Part shown: piece by piece, positions 55,032-62,629 of the stretch | Layout of the letters: every line of letters starts with the position of its first letter | How positions within the stretch are numbered: the first letter of the stretch is position 1 | DNA from: Saprospiraceae bacterium | GTDB taxonomy: Bacteria; Bacteroidota; Bacteroidia; Chitinophagales; Saprospiraceae | DNA: 62,629 nt | Direction of reading: 5' to 3' | Assembly: GCA_020846655.1 (NCBI GenBank) | Contig: JADLDL010000027.1 | Span: forward strand, 1-62,629 | Notes under the pieces: model-generated | The model's database searches: none | Told to the model about the DNA's origin: nothing | What the model saw: the letters and a program-made list of their open reading frames with translations, nothing else | Translations under genes and position numbers: made by a program

Positions 55032-55802
55032 ATGAAAAATTGGAAAATTTTCACTTTAGGATTTTTAGGTTGCCTTGCATGCAACAAAATGCCCGATTTG
55101 TATGAAGAATCTGTAAAATATTGCAAGGATAATTTTGTCATTACCTGCACCGAGCCGATTGGAATGTTGTATTTTACTGGCTTGATTAATGGCAGTCGCC
55201 TTTGTGTTTCGGAAGGCATAGATGACTATTGGATGCAAAATGGCATTGCAATCGAATCAGTCACTTCGACACAATATCCGGTATTATCACCAGACACACC
55301 AGAGCAGTCTACTTTCTATACACTAGGTTTTTATCCGCCTATATTTGACAATTTGAATGGCATCCTAACGGAATTTGCACCATATATTTCCATTGACTCG
55401 CCACACGTATCGGACACAACACACTACACTCAACATTATTATATTGAAAAGTTTTTCAAAAAAGGGGATCTCGCATTACGGAATAAGTTTGCAGACCAAT
55501 ATTCCAGTTACAATTTTAGTATTAGTTGGACTTGCGTCATGCAACCCGGGTACAGATATTACTATAATAAAAACCCGGCAATGATACCGTCAGTGATCGG
55601 TCAGATTTCACCTTCTTTTGGTATTCAGCACAATTCGAGTTTTCGTATTTCAGACTTTTCTAAATCAATAAGCGGGAATTGGATCAACTACGATATTACG
55701 CTGCAAATTACCTGCGACCTATACTATAAAGACAGGAGTTACTATGGGCGTTTGGAAAATGGCATCTTCAAAACCCGTATTACCTTGCCTGCTGATGAAT
55801 GA
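55032..55802 (+). CDS. Hypothetical lipoprotein
   Basis: A 256-residue predicted lipoprotein (FLGCLAC|NKM). The mature part is beta-rich with several Cys (KYCKDNFVITC, SWTCVMQPG, LQITCDLYY), consistent with a disulfide-bonded envelope protein. It is AT-rich like the gene at 53311, so both probably arrived together. No family recognised. It ends 42 bp before the thioredoxin-like gene, where GC content returns to normal. Confidence 0.6.
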   Translation: MKNWKIFTLGFLGCLACNKMPDLYEESVKYCKDNFVITCTEPIGMLYFTGLINGSRLCVSEGIDDYWMQNGIAIESVTSTQYPVLSPDTPEQSTFYTLGFYPPIFDNLNGILTEFAPYISIDSPHVSDTTHYTQHYYIEKFFKKGDLALRNKFADQYSSYNFSISWTCVMQPGYRYYYNKNPAMIPSVIGQISPSFGIQHNSSFRISDFSKSISGNWINYDITLQITCDLYYKDRSYYGRLENGIFKTRITLPADE

Positions 55803-55844
55803 TGCCCCCAAGCCACCGGTCGTTGGTCATCAATAGTAATTATC

Positions 55845-57071
55845 ATGAAAACAAACTTATTGGCGCTTTTACTTTGTTGCAGTTTCCCTTCGCTTGCACA
55901 ACAAAATATGCCTCCCGATTCCATCATCGGCGCCCTCAACGCCAACATTGCTTCCGTTCGCCAGGGGTATTTCAGCAATTTGTACCGGAGGAAGTCGGCC
56001 ATGAAAACCGATACCCTCAACACGGAACGTAAAATCTACTTCTTCCGGGATCGCTTCGACCAGGATAGTATTTGTCCGTTTATCCTGCAACACAAGGGAG
56101 AAACGATGTACGCCTATGACGGCGCCACCTATTACTTTATCAATCGTGTAAAAAACACCATCAACACCAAACAGGCAAGTGAACACGGCGGCATGCGCCG
56201 GATTCTGGGCCGAAATTCATACAACTCAACGATTTACCAACCTATTCTCTATGGCGGCGGCAAACCGGCCTTTAAACCGGCAGCCTGGAAAAAGGCCGCC
56301 CTGGATACCCTGCACAAGCCCTGGGACGAGACCCTGATCCTCACTGTCGTAGATACGTTCGACAACACGGACAAACTTACGCCCAAAGACCCCGACAAGA
56401 TTCTCTACACCCGAATCCTGGAAATTTCCCTGCCCGGATACACCCTGAAACGCAATACCCTCATCAGTGTATTTACCCAAATGCCACAATACCAGGACCA
56501 CATTCTTTCCCCAATCGTACCGCTTCCGGACTCTGTGACCTTCGAGCGGGTGCTGGGTCTGGACCAATTGCTGCGCGCGGGCTTCGTGATGGTAGCAGAG
56601 GGCCCGCCGGAGCAGGAAAAACCCAACGCCGCACATGTAAACCTGAGTGTCGGCGACACTTTCCCGGCTTTCCGGGTACTCAATCAGGCGGGCCAACCCC
56701 TACACAGCGACGCGCTCAACGAGGGCATCATCCTGCTGGATTTCTGGTACCGCAGCTGCGCGCCCTGTATCAAAGCCATGCCCTCGATCGAAGCGCTCTA
56801 CCGGCAATACGCTGCAAAAGGCTTGCACATCCTCGGCGTCAACAGCCACGACGCGAACGACGAATCCCTGGAAAAATTCTTACGCTACGTCGACATCAGT
56901 TACCCGGTAGTGTTCGATCCGGAGAAAAAGATCGTGACCCAGGTCGGGGTGTACGACTACCCCACCATTGTGCTGCTGGAGGCACGCAGTAAAAAGGTGT
57001 TGTTGGTGGAATCCGGTTTTGGCGAGGAAATGGATGCGGCGATCCGCAAAATTTTGGATGCCCAACGCTAA
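55845..57071 (+). CDS. TlpA-family thiol-disulfide oxidoreductase
   Basis: A 408-residue exported protein (signal peptide ending CCSFPSLA|QQ). An N-terminal domain of about 240 residues has no recognised family. A thioredoxin fold follows (about 265-405): DTFPAFRVLNQAGQPL, ILLDFWYRSCAPCIKAMPS with the redox pair CAPC, GVNSHDAND, and YPTIVLL with the cis-proline. It probably reduces or isomerises disulfides in the periplasm, as TlpA/ResA proteins do. Its GC content is normal, unlike the two genes upstream. Confidence 0.85.
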   Translation: MKTNLLALLLCCSFPSLAQQNMPPDSIIGALNANIASVRQGYFSNLYRRKSAMKTDTLNTERKIYFFRDRFDQDSICPFILQHKGETMYAYDGATYYFINRVKNTINTKQASEHGGMRRILGRNSYNSTIYQPILYGGGKPAFKPAAWKKAALDTLHKPWDETLILTVVDTFDNTDKLTPKDPDKILYTRILEISLPGYTLKRNTLISVFTQMPQYQDHILSPIVPLPDSVTFERVLGLDQLLRAGFVMVAEGPPEQEKPNAAHVNLSVGDTFPAFRVLNQAGQPLHSDALNEGIILLDFWYRSCAPCIKAMPSIEALYRQYAAKGLHILGVNSHDANDESLEKFLRYVDISYPVVFDPEKKIVTQVGVYDYPTIVLLEARSKKVLLVESGFGEEMDAAIRKILDAQR

Positions 57072-57077
57072 GAGATT

Positions 57078-57485
57078 TCAGGGCCGTTTGGAGCGCATGG
57101 CCTTGAGGTGTTTTAGGTGCTCATCCTGTGCAAAACGCTGGTATTCTTCCGATTCGAGGGGATAAATCGCCACTTTGCCTTCGCTGTTGCTGTGTACGCC
57201 CCAGCCGTAGCGTTTGCCCAGGGGCGAGCAGCGCAGACAAGCCTGTCCTTTGGCAAAAAAGGCTTCGCGGGCGTGTTGCAAGTCCTCCTGAATGCCGTTT
57301 TTGGCAGCATAGGCCCTGAACACCACGTCGTCGGAACTGTACTCGTAGGGGTGGTGGGCAATCATGTCGAAATGCAGGTTGGCCACCGTCAGGGCTTCGC
57401 CTTTTTGGGGCGGAATTTCGGCGGCTTGAGCCGGACAGTCCTCCGCCACTTCGATAAATGTATTGAAATAATTGGTACTGTGCAT
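57078..57485 (-). CDS. DUF6157 family protein
   Basis: A 135-residue soluble protein of the DUF6157 family, seen in many Bacteroidota. Marks are the opening TNYFNTFIEVAEDCP, HPYEYSSDDVVF, AKNGIQEDL, and RCSPLGKRYGWGVHSNSEGK. The role is unknown; it carries no catalytic motif I know. A -7-like element (CATCTTTG) lies at 57512-57519, giving a leader of about 23 nt. A fragment of the same family lies at 52953-53010 in the same orientation. Confidence 0.8.
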   Translation of the reverse strand: MHSTNYFNTFIEVAEDCPAQAAEIPPQKGEALTVANLHFDMIAHHPYEYSSDDVVFRAYAAKNGIQEDLQHAREAFFAKGQACLRCSPLGKRYGWGVHSNSEGKVAIYPLESEEYQRFAQDEHLKHLKAMRSKRP

Positions 57486-57609
57486 GACTATGATTCGGGA
57501 TGGTGAAGGCGCAAAGATGAGCCGGGTGGCTGACAGCCCTATGTCAGTGCGGGTTGGAAATTTTTAATCCGGCAAGTGGTTTCGGATGTTCAGAACAGGC
57601 CAAGCAAAT

Positions 57610-58482
57610 TTACCACTCCGATTCTACGGGCAGGTCGGGCGCTTGCTGCACCGGCGGCAACAACACAGAACCGGTACCCGTGGTCAGGTAATCTGCTGCG
57701 CCATGTCGTTTCAGGCGTTCCATAGCAGCATGGATGCACTGGGTGGGGCGGCCTTCCTGGGCATGCCAGGTGTAGGGGTCCCGGATCGTAATCTGGAAGC
57801 GGTTATAGCCCCGTGGATTGTAGGTACCTTCCAATTGCCAGCGCACTTCGTCGATATTGCCGTTGGCGTTGCGCCAGTCTTCCGAGTCATAGTCCGATTG
57901 CCGGATAGGGGGCACCTGCCCATCGTCGACCCCTCGCCCGATAATCACACCCTGCGTCGTAGCACCACCCTGGATTTGATCGTCGATCTGCCTGGCAATG
58001 CTGGCCCGAATACGTGGGTTGGCAACGAACAATTGCCCTACATTTTCCGAATACTCGGCGCCGCGGCCATACCGATAATGGATCAGATGCCGTTTGGCAT
58101 TGGGTTGATTCAGGAAATAGATATTGATAAACAAATTATAAATCTCCTGATCGTTCAGCAAAGCACAGGCCGTTTCAGAAGCAGCCCCTTCCCAACTCAC
58201 CCGTTGGATCACCGAACCATTGGTTTTCTTCTGCACTTTTTCCTCTTCTTCGCAATCGGCGCATTTCAATTGCAGATCAGGGGTTTGAAGCGGCTCGGCC
58301 ATCATAGGGCTGGCCGTCACGTTAAATGCCGGAGGAGTGTGGAAACCGGACCGGGCCAGCATATTGCGTTGCACTGCTCCTTGCGGTGCTGCAACTGCTT
58401 TTTCACTGGAAATAAACGCCTGCTGCACGTCAGCATTTGCACTGGCAAGGTCCTTTTTGCGGTCAATCGGTTGATGTTCCAT
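57610..58482 (-). CDS. Hypothetical protein with eCIS-type CxxCEEEE motif
   Basis: A 290-residue protein with no signal peptide. The N-terminal ~70 residues look disordered. The segment LQLKCADCEEEEKVQKK (about residues 70-86, Cys74 and Cys77) strongly resembles the motif found in proteins that accompany extracellular contractile injection systems (DUF4157/eCIS-core proteins). The rest (about 95-290) is a folded domain with GVIIGRGVDDG, DYDSEDWRN and RDPYTWHAQEGRPT, not recognised. A plausible role is a cargo or effector; no injection-system gene is in the window, and the family assignment is uncertain. Confidence 0.5.
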   Translation of the reverse strand: MEHQPIDRKKDLASANADVQQAFISSEKAVAAPQGAVQRNMLARSGFHTPPAFNVTASPMMAEPLQTPDLQLKCADCEEEEKVQKKTNGSVIQRVSWEGAASETACALLNDQEIYNLFINIYFLNQPNAKRHLIHYRYGRGAEYSENVGQLFVANPRIRASIARQIDDQIQGGATTQGVIIGRGVDDGQVPPIRQSDYDSEDWRNANGNIDEVRWQLEGTYNPRGYNRFQITIRDPYTWHAQEGRPTQCIHAAMERLKRHGAADYLTTGTGSVLLPPVQQAPDLPVESEW

Positions 58483-58546
58483 GCAGTTGATTTTAAAAAG
58501 GATACCTTAAAATAATGTTGAACTACAAAGCGCGCATTACTGTTCC

Positions 58547-61273
58547 TCAGGCCATTTTGTACTGCCCCTTGCTTTTGCGGATGCGCACGGCCACTACTTT
58601 GTATTCCGGGCAGAGGGCCTCCGAATCCCGCTCGTCGGAGGTCACGATATTCAGCAAGACTTCCGGAAAGTGGAACGTAGTGCTGAGTATTCCCGGCCGC
58701 ACCTCGTCGCTGAGGTGGGCTTTGACGTCCACTTTGCCACGCGGCGATTCCAGGCACACCAGGTCGCCTTCCTGGATAAAGTGCTTGCCGGCATCGTCGG
58801 GGTGGATGAGCAGCACGTCTTCTTTCAGGATCTGGGCATTGCGGGTGCGGCGGGTCATGGTGCCGGCGTTGTAGTGCTCCAATTCGCGGTTGGTGGTCAG
58901 GATGTAGGGGAAGTCTTTGCCGTTCTGGCTGAGTTCGCGCGATTCGAGGTAGTCGGCGGTTTGGAATTTGCCGAGTCCGCGTTTGAAGGTTTCAGTGTGC
59001 AGGATTTCGGTGTCGGAGCCGTCGGGTTTGACGGGCCATTGTTTGCCATTGTCGCCCAACTCGTTCCATTTGACGCCGGCGAAAAACGGTACGATCTGGG
59101 ATATTTCCTGCAAGAGCAGATCCGGGTCGTAAGGCGCCTGCCGGTAGCCCATGCGGTTCATGATTTCGGCGATGATCTGGCCGTCAGGCTTGGTGCCCTC
59201 GAGGGGTTCCACCACCTTGTTGACGCGCTGGATGCGGCGTTCGCCATTGGTGAAGGTGCCGCTTTTTTCGAGGAACGAAGCGCCGGGCAGCACCACGTGG
59301 GCGTATTTGCAGGTTTCGGTGAAAAAGAGTTCCTGCACCACCATCAGGTCCAGTTTTTGCAGGGCCGCCACCACTTTGTTGGTGTTCGGATCGGTTTGCA
59401 CCAGGTCTTCGCCCATCACCCAGAGGGCTTTGAGTTTGTCGTTGAGCGAAGCGTCGTACATCTGTGGGATTTTATACCCGATGTGCAGCGGCAGTTTGGC
59501 CTGGTAAAACGACTCGTACTGCTGATGGAATTCCGGGTTGGTGACGTCGAGGTAGCCGGCGCCCTGGTGGGGCTGGCAGCCCATATCGGCCGCGCCTTGC
59601 ACGTTGTTTTGCCCGCGCAGCGGGTTGACGCCCACGCCACGCCGGCCGATGTTGCCGGTGATCATGGCCAGGTCGGAGATCAGCATGACGGTCAGGGTGC
59701 CCTGCGAGTGCTCGGTGACGCCCAGGCCGTGGAACGACATGGCCGATTCGGCGTTGGCGTAGGCCATCGCGGCTTCGCGCACCAGGTTCCGGTCCACGCC
59801 GCTCACGCGCTCCAGTTCGTCGATATTGAGGCCCAGCATTTGCTCGCGGAAGCCTTCGTAGCCTTCCGTTCGGCTTTCGATAAAATTCCGGTCTTCGAGG
59901 CCTTCTTTGATGATGTAGTGCAACATCATTTGCAGCACCGGCACGTTGGTGCCCGGGCGGAGCTGGAGGTGATACGTGGCGTATTTCGCCATTTCGGTAC
60001 GGCGCGGGTCGATCACGATACTCGGGATGCCCTTCATGGCCACTTGTTTGAGTTTGGCGCCGGTCACGGGGTGGGCGTCGGTCGGGTTGGCGCCGATGAC
60101 CATGATGCACTTGGTGTATTTCAGGTCTTCGATGGAGTTGGTGGCGGCGCCGGTGCCGAAGGTGCGCTGCATGCCGAGGGCTGTAGGCGAGTGGCAGACG
60201 CGGGCGCAACTGTCGATGTTGTTGGTGCCCACCACGGCGCGGATGAATTTTTGCATCAGGTAGTTTTCCTCGTTGGTGCAGCGTGCCGAGGAGATGCCGG
60301 CCACGTAGTCGGGGCCATGGGTGGCGATGATTTGTTTGAGTTTGTCTGCGATGAAGTCGTAGGCTTCGTCCCAGGTGGCGGGTTCGAGTTGGCCGTTGCG
60401 GCGGATCAGGGGCGTGCGCAGGCGCTCGTTGTGGTTGTAAAACGAGAAGGCGAAACGGCCTTTCAGGCAGGTGTGGCCCTGGTTGACCTCGGCGTCGTAG
60501 GGCGCCTGGATGGATTTGACGGCGCCGCCGTCGATGGCCACCTCGAGGTTGCAACCGACGCCGCAATAGGTGCAAACGGTGCGCACTTTTTCGTCGACGG
60601 CAATGGATTTTGACTCAAAAATATCGGAGATCGCCGAGGTCGGACAGGCTTGCGCGCAGGCGCCGCAACTCACGCAATCCGACTCAAAGAAACTGGTATC
60701 CAGGCCTTTGACGATGTGGCTGTCGAAGCCGCGGCCAGCCATACTGAGCACAAACTGGCCTTGTACCTCGTCGCAGGCGCGCACGCAGCGGGAGCAGTTG
60801 ATGCACTTGCTCAGGTCGGAGGTCATGTAGGGGTGGCTGAGGTCTTTTTGCCGGTCGAGGTGGGTTTTGCCCTCGGGGTAGCGGACTTTCCGGATGCCGA
60901 CACGGGCGGCTACATCCTGGAGTTCGCAGTTGCCGTTGACTTCGCAGGTCAGGCAGTCGAGCGGATGGTCGGTGAGCACCAGTTCGATGATGTTGCGGCG
61001 AAGTTTCTGGATGCGCGGCGAGTCCGGGTAGATATGGTAGTCGGGCATCATGGGTGTATGGCAGGAGGCCATGGCCTTGACGGGACCGCCGGGCGCGAGG
61101 GCTACATCCACGCTGCACACGCGGCAGGCGCCGTAGGGATCGAGGTTGGGGGCGTCGCAGAGGGTCGGTACGGTATTTTGGCCCGTATGCCGGCGCAGAA
61201 ACGCGAGGATGGTTTCGCCGTCGCGGAAGTCGTAGGGTTTGTTGTCGATGTAGGCAAATTTTCCGGAACCCAT
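58547..61273 (-). CDS. Formate dehydrogenase alpha subunit (molybdopterin, FdhF-like)
   Basis: Oxidises formate to CO2. The 908-residue protein starts with a [2Fe-2S] ferredoxin-like domain (CDAPNLDPYGACRVC), then a Cys-rich His-binding part (HPLDCLTCEVNGNCELQDV), two [4Fe-4S] motifs (CINCSRCVRACDE and CVSCGACAQACP), and the molybdopterin domain with its own cluster (CTYCGVGCNLEV). The active-site position is Cys in CARVCHSPT, so it is the Cys rather than selenocysteine form. The layout resembles the NAD-linked FdhA/FdsA type. The NAD-binding and flavin subunits are not in this window. Confidence 0.9.
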   Translation of the reverse strand: MGSGKFAYIDNKPYDFRDGETILAFLRRHTGQNTVPTLCDAPNLDPYGACRVCSVDVALAPGGPVKAMASCHTPMMPDYHIYPDSPRIQKLRRNIIELVLTDHPLDCLTCEVNGNCELQDVAARVGIRKVRYPEGKTHLDRQKDLSHPYMTSDLSKCINCSRCVRACDEVQGQFVLSMAGRGFDSHIVKGLDTSFFESDCVSCGACAQACPTSAISDIFESKSIAVDEKVRTVCTYCGVGCNLEVAIDGGAVKSIQAPYDAEVNQGHTCLKGRFAFSFYNHNERLRTPLIRRNGQLEPATWDEAYDFIADKLKQIIATHGPDYVAGISSARCTNEENYLMQKFIRAVVGTNNIDSCARVCHSPTALGMQRTFGTGAATNSIEDLKYTKCIMVIGANPTDAHPVTGAKLKQVAMKGIPSIVIDPRRTEMAKYATYHLQLRPGTNVPVLQMMLHYIIKEGLEDRNFIESRTEGYEGFREQMLGLNIDELERVSGVDRNLVREAAMAYANAESAMSFHGLGVTEHSQGTLTVMLISDLAMITGNIGRRGVGVNPLRGQNNVQGAADMGCQPHQGAGYLDVTNPEFHQQYESFYQAKLPLHIGYKIPQMYDASLNDKLKALWVMGEDLVQTDPNTNKVVAALQKLDLMVVQELFFTETCKYAHVVLPGASFLEKSGTFTNGERRIQRVNKVVEPLEGTKPDGQIIAEIMNRMGYRQAPYDPDLLLQEISQIVPFFAGVKWNELGDNGKQWPVKPDGSDTEILHTETFKRGLGKFQTADYLESRELSQNGKDFPYILTTNRELEHYNAGTMTRRTRNAQILKEDVLLIHPDDAGKHFIQEGDLVCLESPRGKVDVKAHLSDEVRPGILSTTFHFPEVLLNIVTSDERDSEALCPEYKVVAVRIRKSKGQYKMA

Positions 61274-61331
61274 GGTGGTGTAAGGCGGTGCGTGAGCGAA
61301 TTTGGTTAGGCTGGCCGTGTTGAGGGGTTTA

Positions 61332-62177
61332 TTATAGTTTTTCTATTTCCTGTGCGGTGAGGCCCGTAAATCGAATGATTTTGTCCATTGTTTCTCCTTC
61401 CTTCTTCATTTGGCGGGCGATTTCTGCTTTTCCTTCTGCTTTTCCTTCTGCTTTTCCTTCATCAAAGGAAGTATCTACTACGTTTTTTAAATCCCGGTAA
61501 TATTTCAGGCTTTCTTCATATTTACTTTTTTCGTCTGGCGTGAACCTGGCTATCTCCGCCGCCTCAAAAAGTTTCTGAAAAACGCGCTCCTGGAGCGCCT
61601 GCGGGCGATTTTGAAGATTGGGTAATTGCTGCAAGACATACATCCACTTGTCAAAGTTATTCAACAATGCTGTTTCGGACTTATTAAAACTAGGCATCTC
61701 CAGATAGATATACGTCAATTTATCGTAAAACACCCGGCATTTCTGGTCTTTCAATTGCACTTCATGGCGCACTGTCTGTTCTGACGCATCGTCTGAAAAA
61801 CTAAAATCGAGGATACCAATCAGGTATACCGCCGCTAATTGGTAGTTCCAATCCCCTTTTTTCGCCTGTTCCTGAATCGGAAAGGAAGAATAATACACTC
61901 CCCTGTCTTTAAAATAATTTTGTTTTGCTTTCTGCATCTCCACAATGAAACGTTCACCCCGCTCGCCGATGCAGTACAAATCAAAAATGGCTTTTCGGTC
62001 GGTCTCTGAATTGCCCAATTGTTCTGTACGGGCATAGCTTAGGTCTTTTACCCGATGGTATTCAGGCAACACTTGGTTTAAAAAATCAATCAGCAAGTCT
62101 TTGTTGGGCTCTGAACCGAACAATTTCTTAAACCCAAAATCGGTAAACGGATTAATATATTTGTCTTGAAGTGCCAT
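61332..62177 (-). CDS. Rpn-family PD-(D/E)XK nuclease
   Basis: A 281-residue protein of the Rpn (recombination-promoting nuclease, PDDEXK) family. Signature lines are YINPFTDFGFKKLFGSE, DRKAIFDLYCIGERGERF and IVEMQK, which hold the Asp and the Glu-x-Gln/Lys of the nuclease core. Rpn proteins cut DNA and are often selfish or defence-related. Near the C-terminus EGKAEGKAEGKAE is encoded by a 12-bp tandem repeat (about 61430-61466). The -7 element at 62196-62203 puts the transcript start near 62192 and so favours ATG 62177 over 62198. Confidence 0.88.
   Translation of the reverse strand: MALQDKYINPFTDFGFKKLFGSEPNKDLLIDFLNQVLPEYHRVKDLSYARTEQLGNSETDRKAIFDLYCIGERGERFIVEMQKAKQNYFKDRGVYYSSFPIQEQAKKGDWNYQLAAVYLIGILDFSFSDDASEQTVRHEVQLKDQKCRVFYDKLTYIYLEMPSFNKSETALLNNFDKWMYVLQQLPNLQNRPQALQERVFQKLFEAAEIARFTPDEKSKYEESLKYYRDLKNVVDTSFDEGKAEGKAEGKAEIARQMKKEGETMDKIIRFTGLTAQEIEKL
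61428..61466. repeat. 12-bp tandem repeat inside the Rpn gene
   Basis: About three copies of CTGCTTTTCCTT encode GKAE units in frame. The number could change by slippage without shifting the frame. Confidence 0.75.
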
Positions 62178-62195
62178 AAAATGACGGTTGCTACG

Positions 62196-62203
62196 CAAAA
62201 CTA
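62196..62203 (-). promoter_or_regulatory. Bacteroidota -7 promoter element (TAGTTTTG)
   Basis: Perfect TAnnTTTG match 19 bp upstream of the Rpn ATG at 62177. No TTTG seen at -33. Confidence 0.45.
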
Positions 62204-62209
62204 CAGAAA

Positions 62210-62629
62210 CTAACGATCCGAGAGTTGAAATTCAATTTTATTGCCGCCCCGATCAGCAGTTTTTGTAAAATTCAGGCGCTCCAACAGGCGGATGGCCGGG
62301 GTATTTTCTGCCGTAGTAATGGCCATTACCCTGGATAAGCCCATTTCATCCAAGCCAAAACCCGCAGCCAGCCGAATGGCCCGGGTCATCACACCCCTGC
62401 CCCGAAACGCCGGTTTCAGCACACAACCCAGTTCGCCGCTCTGTTGCGGAAAGCCCCGGTAGTACCCGACCGTGCCCATCATGGCCCCGTTCGAAGGGTC
62501 GACAATGCCCCAATGGATGGAGTCGCCGTTTTGGTAGTCCGGGTCTATTTTGGCTTGCATGCCCAGGGCCTGGCCCAGCGTTTGCGCGGGTTGGCCGTCG
62601 TAAAACATAATGTCCAGCAGTGCCGGCAG
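62210..62629 (-). CDS. GNAT-family N-acetyltransferase (partial, runs off the window)
   Basis: A RimJ/RimL-type GNAT acetyltransferase that moves an acetyl group from acetyl-CoA to an amine. GELGCVLKPAFRGRGVMTRA contains the acetyl-CoA pyrophosphate loop (RGRGV), followed by the typical LSRVMAITTAENTPAIRLLERLNF. The frame stays open past the internal ATG at 62608 to the window edge (LPALLDIM...), so the true start is outside. The substrate cannot be inferred. It lies 33 bp upstream of the Rpn gene on the same strand. Confidence 0.85.
   Translation of the reverse strand: MPALLDIMFYDGQPAQTLGQALGMQAKIDPDYQNGDSIHWGIVDPSNGAMMGTVGYYRGFPQQSGELGCVLKPAFRGRGVMTRAIRLAAGFGLDEMGLSRVMAITTAENTPAIRLLERLNFTKTADRGGNKIEFQLSDR

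Noticed and set aside
52963-57313. Direct repeats as target-site duplications of a transposon
   Set aside because: The shared stretch is a diverged fragment of a protein gene, much too long and too different for a target duplication, and no transposase is present between them.

Overview
The window comes from a Bacteroidota chromosome, most likely a Saprospiria-type bacterium. Evidence seen in the sequence: several proteins end in type IX secretion (T9SS) sorting domains, there is a PorP/SprF protein and a PorE-like OmpA protein, and many genes are preceded by the Bacteroidota-type -7 promoter element TAnnTTTG, some with a TTTG -33 box 19-21 bp upstream. The class-level placement is inference. 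Coding DNA is fairly GC-rich with one clearly AT-rich island near 53-55.8 kb. No rRNA, tRNA, CRISPR array or complete insertion sequence was seen.

Region 1-8.6 kb is housekeeping and envelope: an AraC/MGMT alkylation-repair fusion, two small hypothetical envelope genes, a THUMP-like methyltransferase, a class III adenylate cyclase, an outer-membrane beta-barrel protein and an ArnT-like glycosyltransferase. Two clusters of REP-like palindromes lie here.

Region 8.7-31.3 kb is dominated by cell-surface biology: a T9SS type A adhesin-like protein divergent from a 466-residue helical protein, a DUF4249-like lipoprotein, then an operon on the minus strand (type B HYR/cohesin protein, SprF, PorE-like OmpA-SPOR protein) that looks like a secreted substrate plus its dedicated outer-membrane partner. 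Beside it is a very large HYR-repeat protein with cohesin-like, SprB and dockerin-like modules.

Region 31.9-49.2 kb holds CorA, a prolyl oligopeptidase, MurB, a WD40 protein, a SerA-like dehydrogenase, then a two-gene SIR2-TIR + STAND ATPase operon that is a good candidate for an immune (anti-phage) system. It is followed by a second copy of the divergent pair seen at 8.7-13.1 kb: a T9SS type A protein opposite another 466-residue protein, with the same promoter geometry. A PaaZ-type bifunctional enzyme closes the region.

Region 49.3-62.6 kb is more accessory: a DUF433 antitoxin-like gene with a cut-short PIN-like partner, an ECF sigma factor with a membrane-anchored putative anti-sigma protein, a GerW/YtfJ-family reading frame lacking a normal start codon, an AT-rich island with two lipoproteins bracketed by a DUF6157 fragment and the intact DUF6157 gene, a TlpA-type thiol oxidoreductase, a protein with an eCIS-type CxxCEEEE motif, a formate dehydrogenase alpha subunit, an Rpn-family nuclease and a GNAT acetyltransferase that runs off the window.
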